From: an uncultured Dehalococcoidia bacterium
GTDB taxonomy: Bacteria; Chloroflexota; Dehalococcoidia; Lucifugimonadales; UBA1127
DNA length: 61,620 nt
Direction of reading: 5' to 3'
NCBI GenBank assembly: GCA_913049785.1
Contig: CAJWXP010000011.1
Coordinates: 1-61,620, forward strand
Shown here: positions 8,957 through 17,415 of the stretch, piece by piece
Layout of the letters: each line of letters opens with the position of its first letter
Position numbering within the stretch: position 1 is the first letter of the stretch
Translations under genes and position numbers: made by a program
The notes under the pieces: model-generated
What the model was told of the DNA's origin: nothing
The model's input: only the letters and a program-made list of their open reading frames with translations
Databases searched by the model: none

Positions 8957-9706
8957 ATGAGTACCCAGCACGACAACACCCCCGCCACGCCGCTTGTAGA
9001 GATCGTGTTGCCCGTCTACAACGAGGAAGCAGACCTCCCTGGCAGCGTCGAGACCCTGATGAGGTTCCTGCAGGCCAGCGCACCGTGGACGTGGCGCATC
9101 ATCATAGCTGACAACGCCTCTACCGACAACACGTTCGATGTTGCTACTGCGCTTGCCGAGACTCACGCTCAAGTCGCGGTGCTACGCCTCGCTGAGAAGG
9201 GTCGTGGGCGGGCGCTCAGAACGGCATGGCTTGCCAGCGATTCCCCTATCGTGGGTTACATGGACGTCGATCTCTCAACGGACCTGAATGCACTACCCCT
9301 CCTTGTATCGGCGATCTGCGACGATGGCTATGACATTGCCATCGGCTCGCGTTTGGCCAAGGGCGCCCACGTATCCAAACGCACGCTGAAGCGGGAGATC
9401 ATCTCTCGGGGCTACAACCTGATTATCAAGTCGCTGTTCTGGACGCGTCGCACCGATATGCAGTGCGGGTTCAAGGCGCTCAGTCACGCGGCGGCCCAGC
9501 GTCTCCTGCCGGTGGTGAAGGACAACGCGTTCTTCTTCGATACAGAGCTGCTGCTCATCGCCGAAAAGCGTGGCCTGCGTATCCATGAGGTGCCGGTGAC
9601 CTGGGAGGACGACCCCGACAGTCGAGTGCGCCTGGTGTCCACCATCGTGGAGGACTTGCGAGGGCTTATGCGTCTTCGATTCGGTGGGATGCCCCGACTG
9701 GACTAG
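8957..9706 (+). CDS. family 2 glycosyltransferase, DPM1/ALG5-like
   Basis: Soluble GT-A glycosyltransferase, probably moving a sugar from a nucleotide donor to a polyprenyl phosphate. The N-terminus reads VEIVLPVYNEEADLPGSVE. IIADNASTDNTFDVA is the UDP-binding strand, MDVDLSTDL holds the DxD metal site, and MQCGFKALS with a later TWEDDPDSRVRL is typical of dolichyl-phosphate-sugar synthase-like proteins. There is no C-terminal membrane domain; 249 residues from the ATG at 8957. An in-frame start at 8930 is possible, but no Shine-Dalgarno distinguishes them. The acceptor is unknown. Confidence 0.8.
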   Translation: MSTQHDNTPATPLVEIVLPVYNEEADLPGSVETLMRFLQASAPWTWRIIIADNASTDNTFDVATALAETHAQVAVLRLAEKGRGRALRTAWLASDSPIVGYMDVDLSTDLNALPLLVSAICDDGYDIAIGSRLAKGAHVSKRTLKREIISRGYNLIIKSLFWTRRTDMQCGFKALSHAAAQRLLPVVKDNAFFFDTELLLIAEKRGLRIHEVPVTWEDDPDSRVRLVSTIVEDLRGLMRLRFGGMPRLD

Positions 9707-9844
9707 CAATTTTGGCCCCTGACCCCTGAAATCGAGCAAATCCCCTTGACAGCCAACCCTCCGTGACGATACTCAGAGGGCGAAATCCGTGCGCAGGTAG
9801 CTGTCATACGAACAATTGCGGCCATTCTGAGGGAGTGCAAGACC

Positions 9845-10213
9845 GTGGCGGTGGTGGGTCTGTCACCAAACCCCTCGAGGCCAAGCTATCGCGTCGCGGT
9901 GTATCTGCAGGAGCAGGGGTATCGCATTGTGCCGGTAAACCCGAACACCACAGAAGTGCTGGGCGAGCCTTGTTATCCCAGTCTGACGGCAATCCCGCAT
10001 CCGGTGGAACTGGTGGACATTTTCCGACGTTCTGAGGAGGTGTCACCTATCATCGATGAGGCGATTCAGATAGGGGCCAAAGCTGTTTGGATGCAGCTAG
10101 GCATCGTCGATCAGGCTGCCGGGAATCGCGCAGAAGAAGCCGGGTTGGACGTGGTGATGGATAAGTGTACAGCTATTGAACACAGGTCTCTGGCCAAGGC
10201 GGGAAAGCTGTAA
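9845..10213 (+). CDS. CoA-binding domain protein (YccU-like)
   Basis: Small Rossmann-fold protein of the succinyl-CoA-synthetase-like CoA-binding family, role unsettled. VAVVGLSPNPSRPSYRVAVYLQ and GYRIVPVNP form the nucleotide-binding part. AVWMQLGIVD and VVMDKCTAIEH are the usual C-terminal motifs. The GTG at 9845 is the first canonical start, but the same frame upstream (from about 9806, IRTIAAILRECK) encodes the helix expected at the N-terminus. The true protein therefore probably starts earlier at a rare codon (ATA or ATT), or a base is missing. Product call is firm; the start is not. Confidence 0.75.
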   Translation: MAVVGLSPNPSRPSYRVAVYLQEQGYRIVPVNPNTTEVLGEPCYPSLTAIPHPVELVDIFRRSEEVSPIIDEAIQIGAKAVWMQLGIVDQAAGNRAEEAGLDVVMDKCTAIEHRSLAKAGKL

Positions 10214-10303
10214 CAGAGGTTAAGCAAAGCGCCGACAAATAGGTCTTGCTAAAGCGCAGCCCTCGATTTAGAATCCCCGCTCAAAGCCACCGTTGAAGGA
10301 TGT

Positions 10304-11179
10304 ATGGAGATCCACCAAATAGAGCATCTGACCAAGCTCAAACGGGACAAGAGCAACCAGGCCATCGCCCTGGCCACCCAGGGGAAGTGGGATGAGGCTG
10401 CCGCTGTTAATCAGGAGCTTCTGGACGTTATTCCTGACGACGTTGAAGCGTTGAACCGGCTGGGCAAGGCATTATCGGAGACTGGCCGCTACGGCGACGC
10501 GTGTAAGGCATTGAAACGTGCCCTGGAAATCTCGCCGTCCAACGCCATCGCCAGAAAGAACCTGGATAGGATGTCAGGCCTCAAGGACGCCCCGACACCA
10601 AAGAAATCCGGCGGAACGGCGGGACGTCTGGCGCCACAAGTCTTTATTGAAGAGTCCGGCAAGAGCACGACAACCAGCCTGTTGGGCCTTGGCGATGCTA
10701 CAGTCCTTGGACAAGTGACCAGCGGTGACACGGTGGAGCTTGTGGTGGACGGAGCCACGGTAGAAGTGCAGAACCACGACGGCCAACGGCTGGGTAGGTT
10801 AGAGCCCAAGCTGGCTGCGAGACTCATCAAGCTGCTGGACGGTGGCAACAAGTACGTGGCTGCCGTCGCCTCGATATCGGCCAAAGGCGTGGGGGTGGTC
10901 GTCAGAGAGACGTACCAGTCCTCCAAGATGAGCGGCCTTGTCTCGTTCCCTGCGCCAAGGGGGCGAGCGCAGGCGTACATTGCAGACATGGATGTGGACC
11001 TGGACGAAGGCGCGGACTTCGATACGTCTGCCGGTTGGACTCCGCCTACAGACGACAGCGATGCGGCGGAGGAACCGTCAGAGGAACAGGCTCCGGTCAA
11101 GGTGAAACAGCAACGGCGTACGCGCGCCCTTGCCGATGAAGATGTGGATGATGAAGAGGATGAGGAGATAGAGGTCTAA
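10304..11179 (+). CDS. TPR-repeat protein with acidic C-terminal tail
   Basis: The N-terminal 90 residues hold two to three tetratricopeptide helices (EAAAVNQELLDVIPDDVEAL, then ACKALKRALEISPSNAIA). A middle beta-rich region (about 130-215) contains GDTVELVVDGATVEVQ and LGRLEPKLAARLIKLL, weakly reminiscent of a HIRAN-like fold. The last 60 residues are acidic and disordered, with a basic patch KVKQQRRTRA. There is no signal peptide. Such proteins usually scaffold protein or nucleic-acid complexes; no specific partner is shown by the neighbours. Ends just before a terminator. Confidence 0.65.
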   Translation: MEIHQIEHLTKLKRDKSNQAIALATQGKWDEAAAVNQELLDVIPDDVEALNRLGKALSETGRYGDACKALKRALEISPSNAIARKNLDRMSGLKDAPTPKKSGGTAGRLAPQVFIEESGKSTTTSLLGLGDATVLGQVTSGDTVELVVDGATVEVQNHDGQRLGRLEPKLAARLIKLLDGGNKYVAAVASISAKGVGVVVRETYQSSKMSGLVSFPAPRGRAQAYIADMDVDLDEGADFDTSAGWTPPTDDSDAAEEPSEEQAPVKVKQQRRTRALADEDVDDEEDEEIEV

Positions 11180-11214
11180 GGGCGTCTGTTCGGACTGGGA
11201 TAGCAATAAAAAAC

Positions 11215-11234
11215 CGGCCCCGTAATCGGGGCCG
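11215..11234. terminator. bidirectional terminator between TPR gene and Fe-S carrier
   Basis: CGGCCCCG-TAAT-CGGGGCCG forms a perfect 8-bp stem, with an A-tract on the left and TTCTATTTTC on the right. It can serve both convergent genes. Confidence 0.75.
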
Positions 11235-11261
11235 ATTCTATTTTCGTTAGAAAGCTGGGGT

Positions 11262-11600
11262 TTAGTGGCCGCCGCAGGAGCAGTTGCCACCGCAACCGCA
11301 GCCGCCGGTGGACATTGCGATGTTGGGGTTATCGATGATGAAGCCACTGCGCATCAGGTCTTCAACGTAGTCGATCTTGGCACCTTCCATGATGGGTGCG
11401 CTGTCAGCGTCGATCAACACGCGAACGCCGTCGATCTCTGTCAGAATATCGTCCTCATGCTGTTCGGATTCCAGGGTCAGCATGTACTGCACGCCATCGC
11501 CGGCGGGAACCACAACCACTCGTAGGGCAGCATCCATGGCCTCTTCGTCTACCATGATGGACTTAAGCTTCTCAACTGCTTCTGTTGTTACTTCAATCAT
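11262..11600 (-). CDS. A-type iron-sulfur carrier (HesB/IscA/ErpA-like), atypical cysteines
   Basis: HesB-like fold of 112 residues: MIEVTTEAVEKLKSIM, then VQYMLTLE and FIIDNPNIAMSTGGCGCGG. These proteins deliver Fe-S clusters to apo-targets. The family's first ligand Cys (usually GGCSGFQY) is replaced here by PAGDGVQY, while the C-terminal CGC is kept and extended to CGCGGNCSCGGH, giving extra possible ligands. I start at ATG 11600 because GGGGAG lies about 8 nt upstream; an in-frame ATG at 11630 would add ten residues. Family is likely; Fe-S carriage by the usual three-Cys site is doubtful. Confidence 0.75.
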   Translation of the reverse strand: MIEVTTEAVEKLKSIMVDEEAMDAALRVVVVPAGDGVQYMLTLESEQHEDDILTEIDGVRVLIDADSAPIMEGAKIDYVEDLMRSGFIIDNPNIAMSTGGCGCGGNCSCGGH

Positions 11601-11758
11601 TTGGACTCTCCCCTTTGAGGCTTGCGCCAATTAGAGTAGGTTTACGTGGTCACTTTGGGCTAGAGTACCATCGGCTCGCGAGGCGTGTCAATGGTGTTGT
11701 CATGGTGTGCTGCACTTCGGTTTCCTGACTACGACGAGAAACGAGTTTCGAACTGAAC

Positions 11759-12463
11759 ATGAGCGGCGGGAGATACCCGGAAAAGCTATCAGCGGTGGTC
11801 TGGGACTTTGACGACACGTTAGTCGACTCGATGAACGCTCGTGTCCAAGCGCTGGCCCGGGTGTCCCGGGACACAGACATTGTGGGCGTCGACCCCTTAG
11901 ACTTCCTTTTACATCTGCCGGAGACGAACTTCGAGCTGCCACTCATCGGCCTATCAGAGCAACTGGGGAAGCCGAGCGACCTATTCGAGCGCTACAAGAG
12001 TTACTACTGGACCAAAGAACCCGGCATGCTCAAGATGTAACCAGGCATAAACGACTTGCTGAAAGAGTTTACCGGGCGCGATCTCCCTCTGGCCCTGGTG
12101 ACGCAGAAAGCCAGGGCGTTCCAAATAGAAGGGGTTGCCGCCGGGGTGTCCGTGGAGTTGGAAGAGCTAGGACTTACAGACTTCTTCCCTGTCGTTGTAG
12201 GCATCGACGATATGCAGGAGACGAAGCCACATCCGGAGGGAATACTCAAAGCGCTGGCGTATTTTGGTGTGCAGCCGGAGCACGCGTTGATGATCGGCGA
12301 CACCGGTACAGACATCGAAGCTGCTAGGGCTGCTGGATGTTGGAGTTGCCTGGCCACGTGGGGTGTGCCAGAAGGGGCCAGCCGTGCTGAGCGGGCGAAC
12401 GCGGATCTGGTTGTGGGTACTCCGGGCGAACTCTTGAGACTACCTTTCGCCAGCCAGGCTTAA
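11759..12463 (+). pseudogene. HAD-superfamily phosphatase with an in-frame stop codon
   Basis: A phosphoglycolate-phosphatase-like HAD protein is encoded in one frame but cut by TAA at 12038-12040. Motif I (VWDFDDTLVDS) and the cap lie before the stop. After it come PGINDLLKEF, motif II (LVTQKAR), KPHPEG (motif III lysine) and IGDTGTDIEAARAAG (motif IV). Relatives have YPG at the break, so TAC or TAT to TAA is a one-base nonsense change. Without the stop it would be 234 residues. The last 4 bp overlap the convergent mfd stop. Either a real pseudogene or a base error. Confidence 0.75.
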
Positions 12464-15400
12464 TTCTGGGCCTCCTGGGCCTCCTGGGTCTGCTGGGCTG
12501 CTTCTGCCATCTCCAACATTTTCTCCCGGAAGGATGCCATGCGCTCCAGCACCCATGCCAATATCTCGGTCCACAGACCCTTCATAGGCACTCGCACCAG
12601 GGAATCGCCCACCTGCGCCACTGTACCCAGGTCCTTTTGCAGCAACGCCTTTGCCCCGCCGACTCCATGTCGAAGTCGTATGGCGATGTTGCTGCCCTCA
12701 CGGATGACCGTCTCCACGTCGCCAGCACCCGCCAGCACTTTAACCCTGACTACGTATAAAAGATTCTCAACAGCCTCCGGTGTGGGGCCGAAGCGGTCGC
12801 GAAGCTCCTCGCCGATGACCACAGCCTCTTCAGTGTCGGCGGCACGGGCCAGTCGTTGGTACGCGCCGAGTCGCAACGGAAGGTCCTCGATATAGTCTTC
12901 CGGGATGAACGCTTCCAGGGGCAGGTCTACGGCAACTTGAGGCGGTTCCACCCGTCGCACCGGGGTCTCCCCAGTGTCCTGGGCCTTTAGGTCTGCCACT
13001 GCCTCTTCGAGCAATCGCGTATACAAGTCGAACCCAACAGCGTGGACCAACCCGCTCTGCTCCGGCCCCAGGATGTTGCCCGCGCCGCGTATTTCCAGGT
13101 CTTTCATGGCGATGCGGAAGCCCGCACCCAACTCCTGATATGCGAGGATGGCTTTGAGTCGCTTCTGTGCTGCCTCAGTCATGCGTGTGCCCGGTGGCAC
13201 CAGGAAGTAGGCATAGGCGTGGCGCCCACCGCGACCCACCCTGCCACGTAGCTGGTACATCTGTGCAAGGCCAAGCAACTCCGGCCGGTGCACGATGATG
13301 GTGTTGGCGTTGGGTAAGTCAAGGCCAGCCTCGATGATGGTGGTTGAGACCAGGACATCTGACTTGCCGTCCATGAAATCGTTCATGACCCCCGCCAGCT
13401 CCTCCTCGTCCATGCGCCCATGACCTACGGCGACTTTGGCCTGAGGTACAAGCTCGTGGATGCGGTTTGCCCACTCATGAATGGTGCGGATGCGGTTGTG
13501 AAGGAAGAAGACCTGCCCACCACGGTCCAACTCTCGCAGAACAGCTTCCTGCACAATGTTGTCGTCGTAGTCGGAAACGAAGGTTCGCACGGGCTGCCGA
13601 TCTTCCGGCGGCGTGTGGACGGTGGTCATGTCGCGTACCCCCGCCAGCGCCATTGAAAGCGTTCTGGGTATGGGTGTAGCCGTCAGGGTCAGCACATCCA
13701 CCTCGCGTCGAAGCTGCTTGAACCGTTCCTTGTGTACGACGCCGAACCGCTGCTCGTCATCGACCACTACCAGGCCTAAGTCCCTGAACACCACGTCCTT
13801 CTGGAGGATGCGATGTGTGCCGATGAGGATGTCTACCTTCCCAGCTTCCAGGTCTTTGACGACTTCTTTCTGCTCCTCCGGGGTACGGAACCGGCTGAGT
13901 ACCTCGATCCGCACGGGGTACGGGCTGAGCCTATCCGCAAAGGTGGTGTAGTGCTGTTGCGCCAGTACGGTTGTGGGGCAGAGCAGGGCGACTTGCTTCC
14001 CGTCCTGCACGGCTTTGAACGCTGCGCGGATGGCGATCTCCGTCTTGCCGTAGCCCACGTCACCGCAGATCAGGTGGTCCATGGGGTGCGGTGCCTCCAT
14101 TGCGTCTTTGACCGCATCGATGGCTTCCAGTTGGTCTCGAGTCTCCGTGTAGGGAAAGGCGTCTTCCATCTCTCTTTGCCAGACGGTGTCCGGTGAGAAT
14201 GCATGACCGGGCAGGACCTGTCGCGCGGCGTAGAGGGCTACCAGCTCTCCGGCCATCTCTTTGGCAGAGGTGCGGGCACGTTCCTTGGCCTTGGCCCATT
14301 CCTGGCTGCCGAGTCGAGTAAGTGTAGGCGAGCTATCGCCTGGAGCGAGGTAGGGTGAGAGTCGATCAAGGTGTTCCGAGGGGACGAACAGCTTGTCGCC
14401 CTCGGCGTACTCCAACGTCAGGTACTCGCGCTCGCCGTGCTCGCTGGCTACCTTGCGTACACCGGTGAACTGACCGATGCCATGATCGACGTGGACGACG
14501 TACGTTCCCGGTACCAGCTCCGTAAGGAAAGCCTCTCGACGCTGTGCGTGCTTGCGAAGAGAGCGTCGACGTTTGGCGTGGCCGAATACCTCGGCGTCTG
14601 TGAATACAGTCAGGGGGCCGGAGGGGAGCTCCATGTTCATGCCTTCCGGCAGTGGAGCGGCGACCAGCGCGACCGACCCTATCGCTGGCGCCTCGTCCAG
14701 ATCGACCCACAGCTTTGAACCCACGCCGTAGTCCTCAAGCACTTCTTGGAGTCGCTCTGCGTGGTTGGATAGGATCACCACACGAGCACCTTCGCGAGTC
14801 CGGTGACCGACTGCTGTGGCAAACGCGTCCAGCTTGCCCCAGAAGCTTGTCGCGGGGACGATGTTCAGCACCCCCCCCGCTTCGGATCTGTCTTTTGATG
14901 ATGTGAGCCAGTTGATGTGCAGAATTGCGGAGTGGTTGTCGATGTGCTCCTCTACCGTGCTCCATGGCCACCATGGCGATGGGAAGCTCTCCGGCAGTTC
15001 GTTCCGTGCGATCTTGGCTTCGCGTAATGCCCCCGCTTGGGTATCAAGCTCCACAGCTTCTTGGGATACTCTATCGGGCTCCACCATTACGACCACTGTG
15101 TCGGCGGGAAGGTAGTCTGTCACGCTGCCATCGCACAGGAACCCGGCGTAGAAGCCCGCTTCGTCGATGACCTCCCCGGAGCGAAGTCGTTCCAGGTCCT
15201 CCTGCATCCTTTGCAGCGGCTCGTTCGTCTGTTGCACTGCGGCGAGCTGCTCCATCAGCGCGTCCATCCCGACGGTATCGGCTATCTGTGCGCCGTCCAA
15301 CCCCGTCGTGCCTCGATGGTCGAGCGCTGGCGAGATGGTTATCTGCTGCACTGTGGGCAATGAACGCTGGGTGAGGGGATCGAATGGCCGGATTTCCTCG

Positions 15401-16080
15401 ATGGTGTCACCGAACAACTCGATGCGGAATGGCTGGCTTTCGCTGGGTGGGAAGATGTCCAGGATGCCGCCCCTGCGACTGGCCGTGCCAGGAACTTCCA
15501 CGGTGGCTTCCAGCATGTAGCCCATAGCGGCCCACTTGGCCAGCAGCGGCCCTGTCTGGATTGACTGCCCTATCTCCAGAACGTGGGTGGCGTCTTCAAA
15601 CTCACTGGGTCGAAGCATCCTCTGCGACAATGCCGCCACCGATGCCACAAGGGCTAGCCCTGGACCCTTCTCTTTGCCGGCTTTAGCTGAAGCGGAGTCC
15701 TTCTGTTGAAGGAGAGCGGAAAGGACGTTCAATCGACCGTGGGATACCTCGGCGTCCTCTGCAAGTCGTTCGTAGGGAAGCGCTTCGCTTTCGGGGAGTC
15801 GAAGCACTGGGAAGATGCCTTCTTGGGACTCATCATCCTCTCGACTGAATATCGTCCTGAGATCATCAGAGAGTCGGTCTGCATCTCCAGGTTTGGCAGT
15901 TACCAGCAGCACTGTACGGTGCAGGTCACGGCACAGGCAGGCGATGAGGTAGCGGCGCGCCGCGTCCGGTACGGTAATGCGAAGAGGCTCAGCACCGTTG
16001 GTGGCACCGGCCAATGTGGCTAGCGCTCCCTGGTAGGTGGGCGATTCCTGAACGATGTCCAAAATCCCGGACAGACCCAT
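12460..16080 (-). CDS. mfd: transcription-repair coupling factor Mfd
   Basis: DNA translocase that removes stalled RNA polymerase and recruits UvrA. At 1206 residues it is full length. A UvrB-like N-terminal module (1-350) includes DIFPPSESQPFRIELFGD. The RNAP-interaction domain has GTYVVHVDHGIGQFTGV. The RecG-like helicase core has Walker A GDVGYGKTEIAIRAAF and the box DDEQRFGV, with LTATPIPRTLSMAL and GRVGRGGRHAYAYF after it. A TRCF C-terminal domain follows, then a Gln/Glu/Ala-rich tail from near-identical 9-bp repeats. Convergent with the HAD gene. Confidence 0.97.
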   Translation of the reverse strand: MGLSGILDIVQESPTYQGALATLAGATNGAEPLRITVPDAARRYLIACLCRDLHRTVLLVTAKPGDADRLSDDLRTIFSREDDESQEGIFPVLRLPESEALPYERLAEDAEVSHGRLNVLSALLQQKDSASAKAGKEKGPGLALVASVAALSQRMLRPSEFEDATHVLEIGQSIQTGPLLAKWAAMGYMLEATVEVPGTASRRGGILDIFPPSESQPFRIELFGDTIEEIRPFDPLTQRSLPTVQQITISPALDHRGTTGLDGAQIADTVGMDALMEQLAAVQQTNEPLQRMQEDLERLRSGEVIDEAGFYAGFLCDGSVTDYLPADTVVVMVEPDRVSQEAVELDTQAGALREAKIARNELPESFPSPWWPWSTVEEHIDNHSAILHINWLTSSKDRSEAGGVLNIVPATSFWGKLDAFATAVGHRTREGARVVILSNHAERLQEVLEDYGVGSKLWVDLDEAPAIGSVALVAAPLPEGMNMELPSGPLTVFTDAEVFGHAKRRRSLRKHAQRREAFLTELVPGTYVVHVDHGIGQFTGVRKVASEHGEREYLTLEYAEGDKLFVPSEHLDRLSPYLAPGDSSPTLTRLGSQEWAKAKERARTSAKEMAGELVALYAARQVLPGHAFSPDTVWQREMEDAFPYTETRDQLEAIDAVKDAMEAPHPMDHLICGDVGYGKTEIAIRAAFKAVQDGKQVALLCPTTVLAQQHYTTFADRLSPYPVRIEVLSRFRTPEEQKEVVKDLEAGKVDILIGTHRILQKDVVFRDLGLVVVDDEQRFGVVHKERFKQLRREVDVLTLTATPIPRTLSMALAGVRDMTTVHTPPEDRQPVRTFVSDYDDNIVQEAVLRELDRGGQVFFLHNRIRTIHEWANRIHELVPQAKVAVGHGRMDEEELAGVMNDFMDGKSDVLVSTTIIEAGLDLPNANTIIVHRPELLGLAQMYQLRGRVGRGGRHAYAYFLVPPGTRMTEAAQKRLKAILAYQELGAGFRIAMKDLEIRGAGNILGPEQSGLVHAVGFDLYTRLLEEAVADLKAQDTGETPVRRVEPPQVAVDLPLEAFIPEDYIEDLPLRLGAYQRLARAADTEEAVVIGEELRDRFGPTPEAVENLLYVVRVKVLAGAGDVETVIREGSNIAIRLRHGVGGAKALLQKDLGTVAQVGDSLVRVPMKGLWTEILAWVLERMASFREKMLEMAEAAQQTQEAQEAQN

Positions 16081-16106
16081 GGGTTCTCCTACGATAACTA
16101 GGCCTT

Positions 16107-16447
16107 ATGTGTATTGCTTCCGGTGGAGACTAAAGCTGAGAATGCGGCCTGGAACCAGGCCTTAGGCACGCCAAAAGGGGCCAGCGCGCAAAACGCTAGC
16201 CTTTTCCTGCGTCCATTGTAGCATAGGGTATTGCCCTGCACCCACGTTCCTGCGGCTACCAAACGTGTTTGGTTTACATGCCGGCCTCTCTGGCCTACAG
16301 GCCAGTCTCAGGCACAATCGCCTCTGGCAGGAGACTGAAGATCCCACCTCATCCTGCCTGCTAGCAAACACCGGCCACCTGGCCCGCAGGCCAGTCCCCG
16401 ACATATGTGTCCCCGGCAATAAATGCGCAGGCCAGTCTCAGGCACAC
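16107..16447 (+). repeat. family A repeats, degenerate cluster between mfd and proB
   Basis: The 408-bp mfd-proB gap is mostly family A repeat. GGAGACTAAAG (16125-16135) and AGGAGACTGAAG (16329-16340) match the core, and CTGGCCTACAGGCCAG (16290-16305) and CTGGCCCGCAGGCCAG (16379-16394) match the palindromic arm, followed by the GTCTCAGGCAC or GTCCCC tail. A further hairpin, GGCCAGCG/CGCTAGCC then TTTTCC, lies at 16178-16206. CCAAAC/GTTTGG forms a small inverted repeat at 16259-16272. Confidence 0.65.
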
Positions 16448-16488
16448 GTTGTATACTAATATCCGTATCTCACACGTAAGGCAGACCT

Positions 16489-17340
16489 ATGGCGATGACG
16501 ACAGGAGATGGTTCCAATCGACCTCTGGCTGACACTCAGAGGGTGGTGGTCAAGCTTGGCACGGGCCTTCTAACGGGCGGCGTGGATGTGCTTGATGTGG
16601 AGATGATGGCCAAACTTGTCACACAGATCGTCGCGCTTCACCAACGGGGCGTTGAGGTGCTCGTCGTGTCGTCGGGCGCTGTTGCGGCGGGTCGACAGGC
16701 CCTGGAAGGTCGCGCTGAGCCGGCCGACAATGTGACGCTTCGCCAGGCGCTGGCAGCCGTGGGCCAGAGCAAGCTGATGCAGGTGTATGAAGGGCTCTTT
16801 GCCGCTAGCAACGTGTCCGTGGCTCAGGCGCTGTTGACTCAAGGCGACATCGAAGACGACGTGCATCGACAGAACACGCAGAACACGCTACGGGAATTGT
16901 TGCGACTGCGCGTAGTGCCCATCATCAACGAGAACGACGTGGTGGCTGTGGACGAGCTTGAAGGCGTGGTCATCGGCGACAACGATACGCTTTCAGGCGT
17001 GGTGGCCAGGCTGGTGGAAGCTGACCTGCTGGTGATCCTAGGCGAGGTTGCAGGCCTATTCTCCGCCGACCCCAACACCAACAAGGGCGTGACGCTCATC
17101 CCTGTGGTGGAGGACCTGGACGCCCTTGAAGCCGAGGTCAGTGGACCGCTGAGTGAACGCGCCCGTGGGGGCATGGTCACCAAGATCGGTGCAGCTCGAC
17201 AGGCCACCGCCGCCGGGACGTCCGTGGTCATCGCTGACGGTCGAGAGCCCGACGTGCTGACCAGGCTTCTGGCAGGGGAGTCGTTGGGGACCTGGTTCCC
17301 ACCTACGCATCGAGATGCTTCTGCTACGAGGGGTCGGTAA
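16489..17340 (+). CDS. proB: glutamate 5-kinase (kinase domain only)
   Basis: Phosphorylates glutamate to glutamyl-5-phosphate, the first step of proline synthesis. VVKLGTGLLTGG near residue 20 binds ATP; VLVVSSGAVAAGRQAL, IINENDVVAVDE and IGDNDTLSGVVARLVEADLL complete the amino-acid kinase core, with RGGMVTKIGAARQA near 225. At 283 residues it lacks the C-terminal PUA domain of longer ProB enzymes, as some relatives do. It pairs with proA 75 bp downstream. A TATACT lies upstream at about 16451, at the edge of the repeat cluster. Confidence 0.92.
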   Translation: MAMTTGDGSNRPLADTQRVVVKLGTGLLTGGVDVLDVEMMAKLVTQIVALHQRGVEVLVVSSGAVAAGRQALEGRAEPADNVTLRQALAAVGQSKLMQVYEGLFAASNVSVAQALLTQGDIEDDVHRQNTQNTLRELLRLRVVPIINENDVVAVDELEGVVIGDNDTLSGVVARLVEADLLVILGEVAGLFSADPNTNKGVTLIPVVEDLDALEAEVSGPLSERARGGMVTKIGAARQATAAGTSVVIADGREPDVLTRLLAGESLGTWFPPTHRDASATRGR

Positions 17341-17415
17341 CAGAAACCACCTCGCTGCATAAGGCCCATACTTGGTGAGTGGCCCCTGGCGATAGCCAAG
17401 CAAGAGGAAGATGAA

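Noticed and set aside
16178-16206. Firm terminator between mfd and proB
   Set aside because: The hairpin has a mismatch and no plus-strand gene ends there; it is probably part of the repeat cluster.
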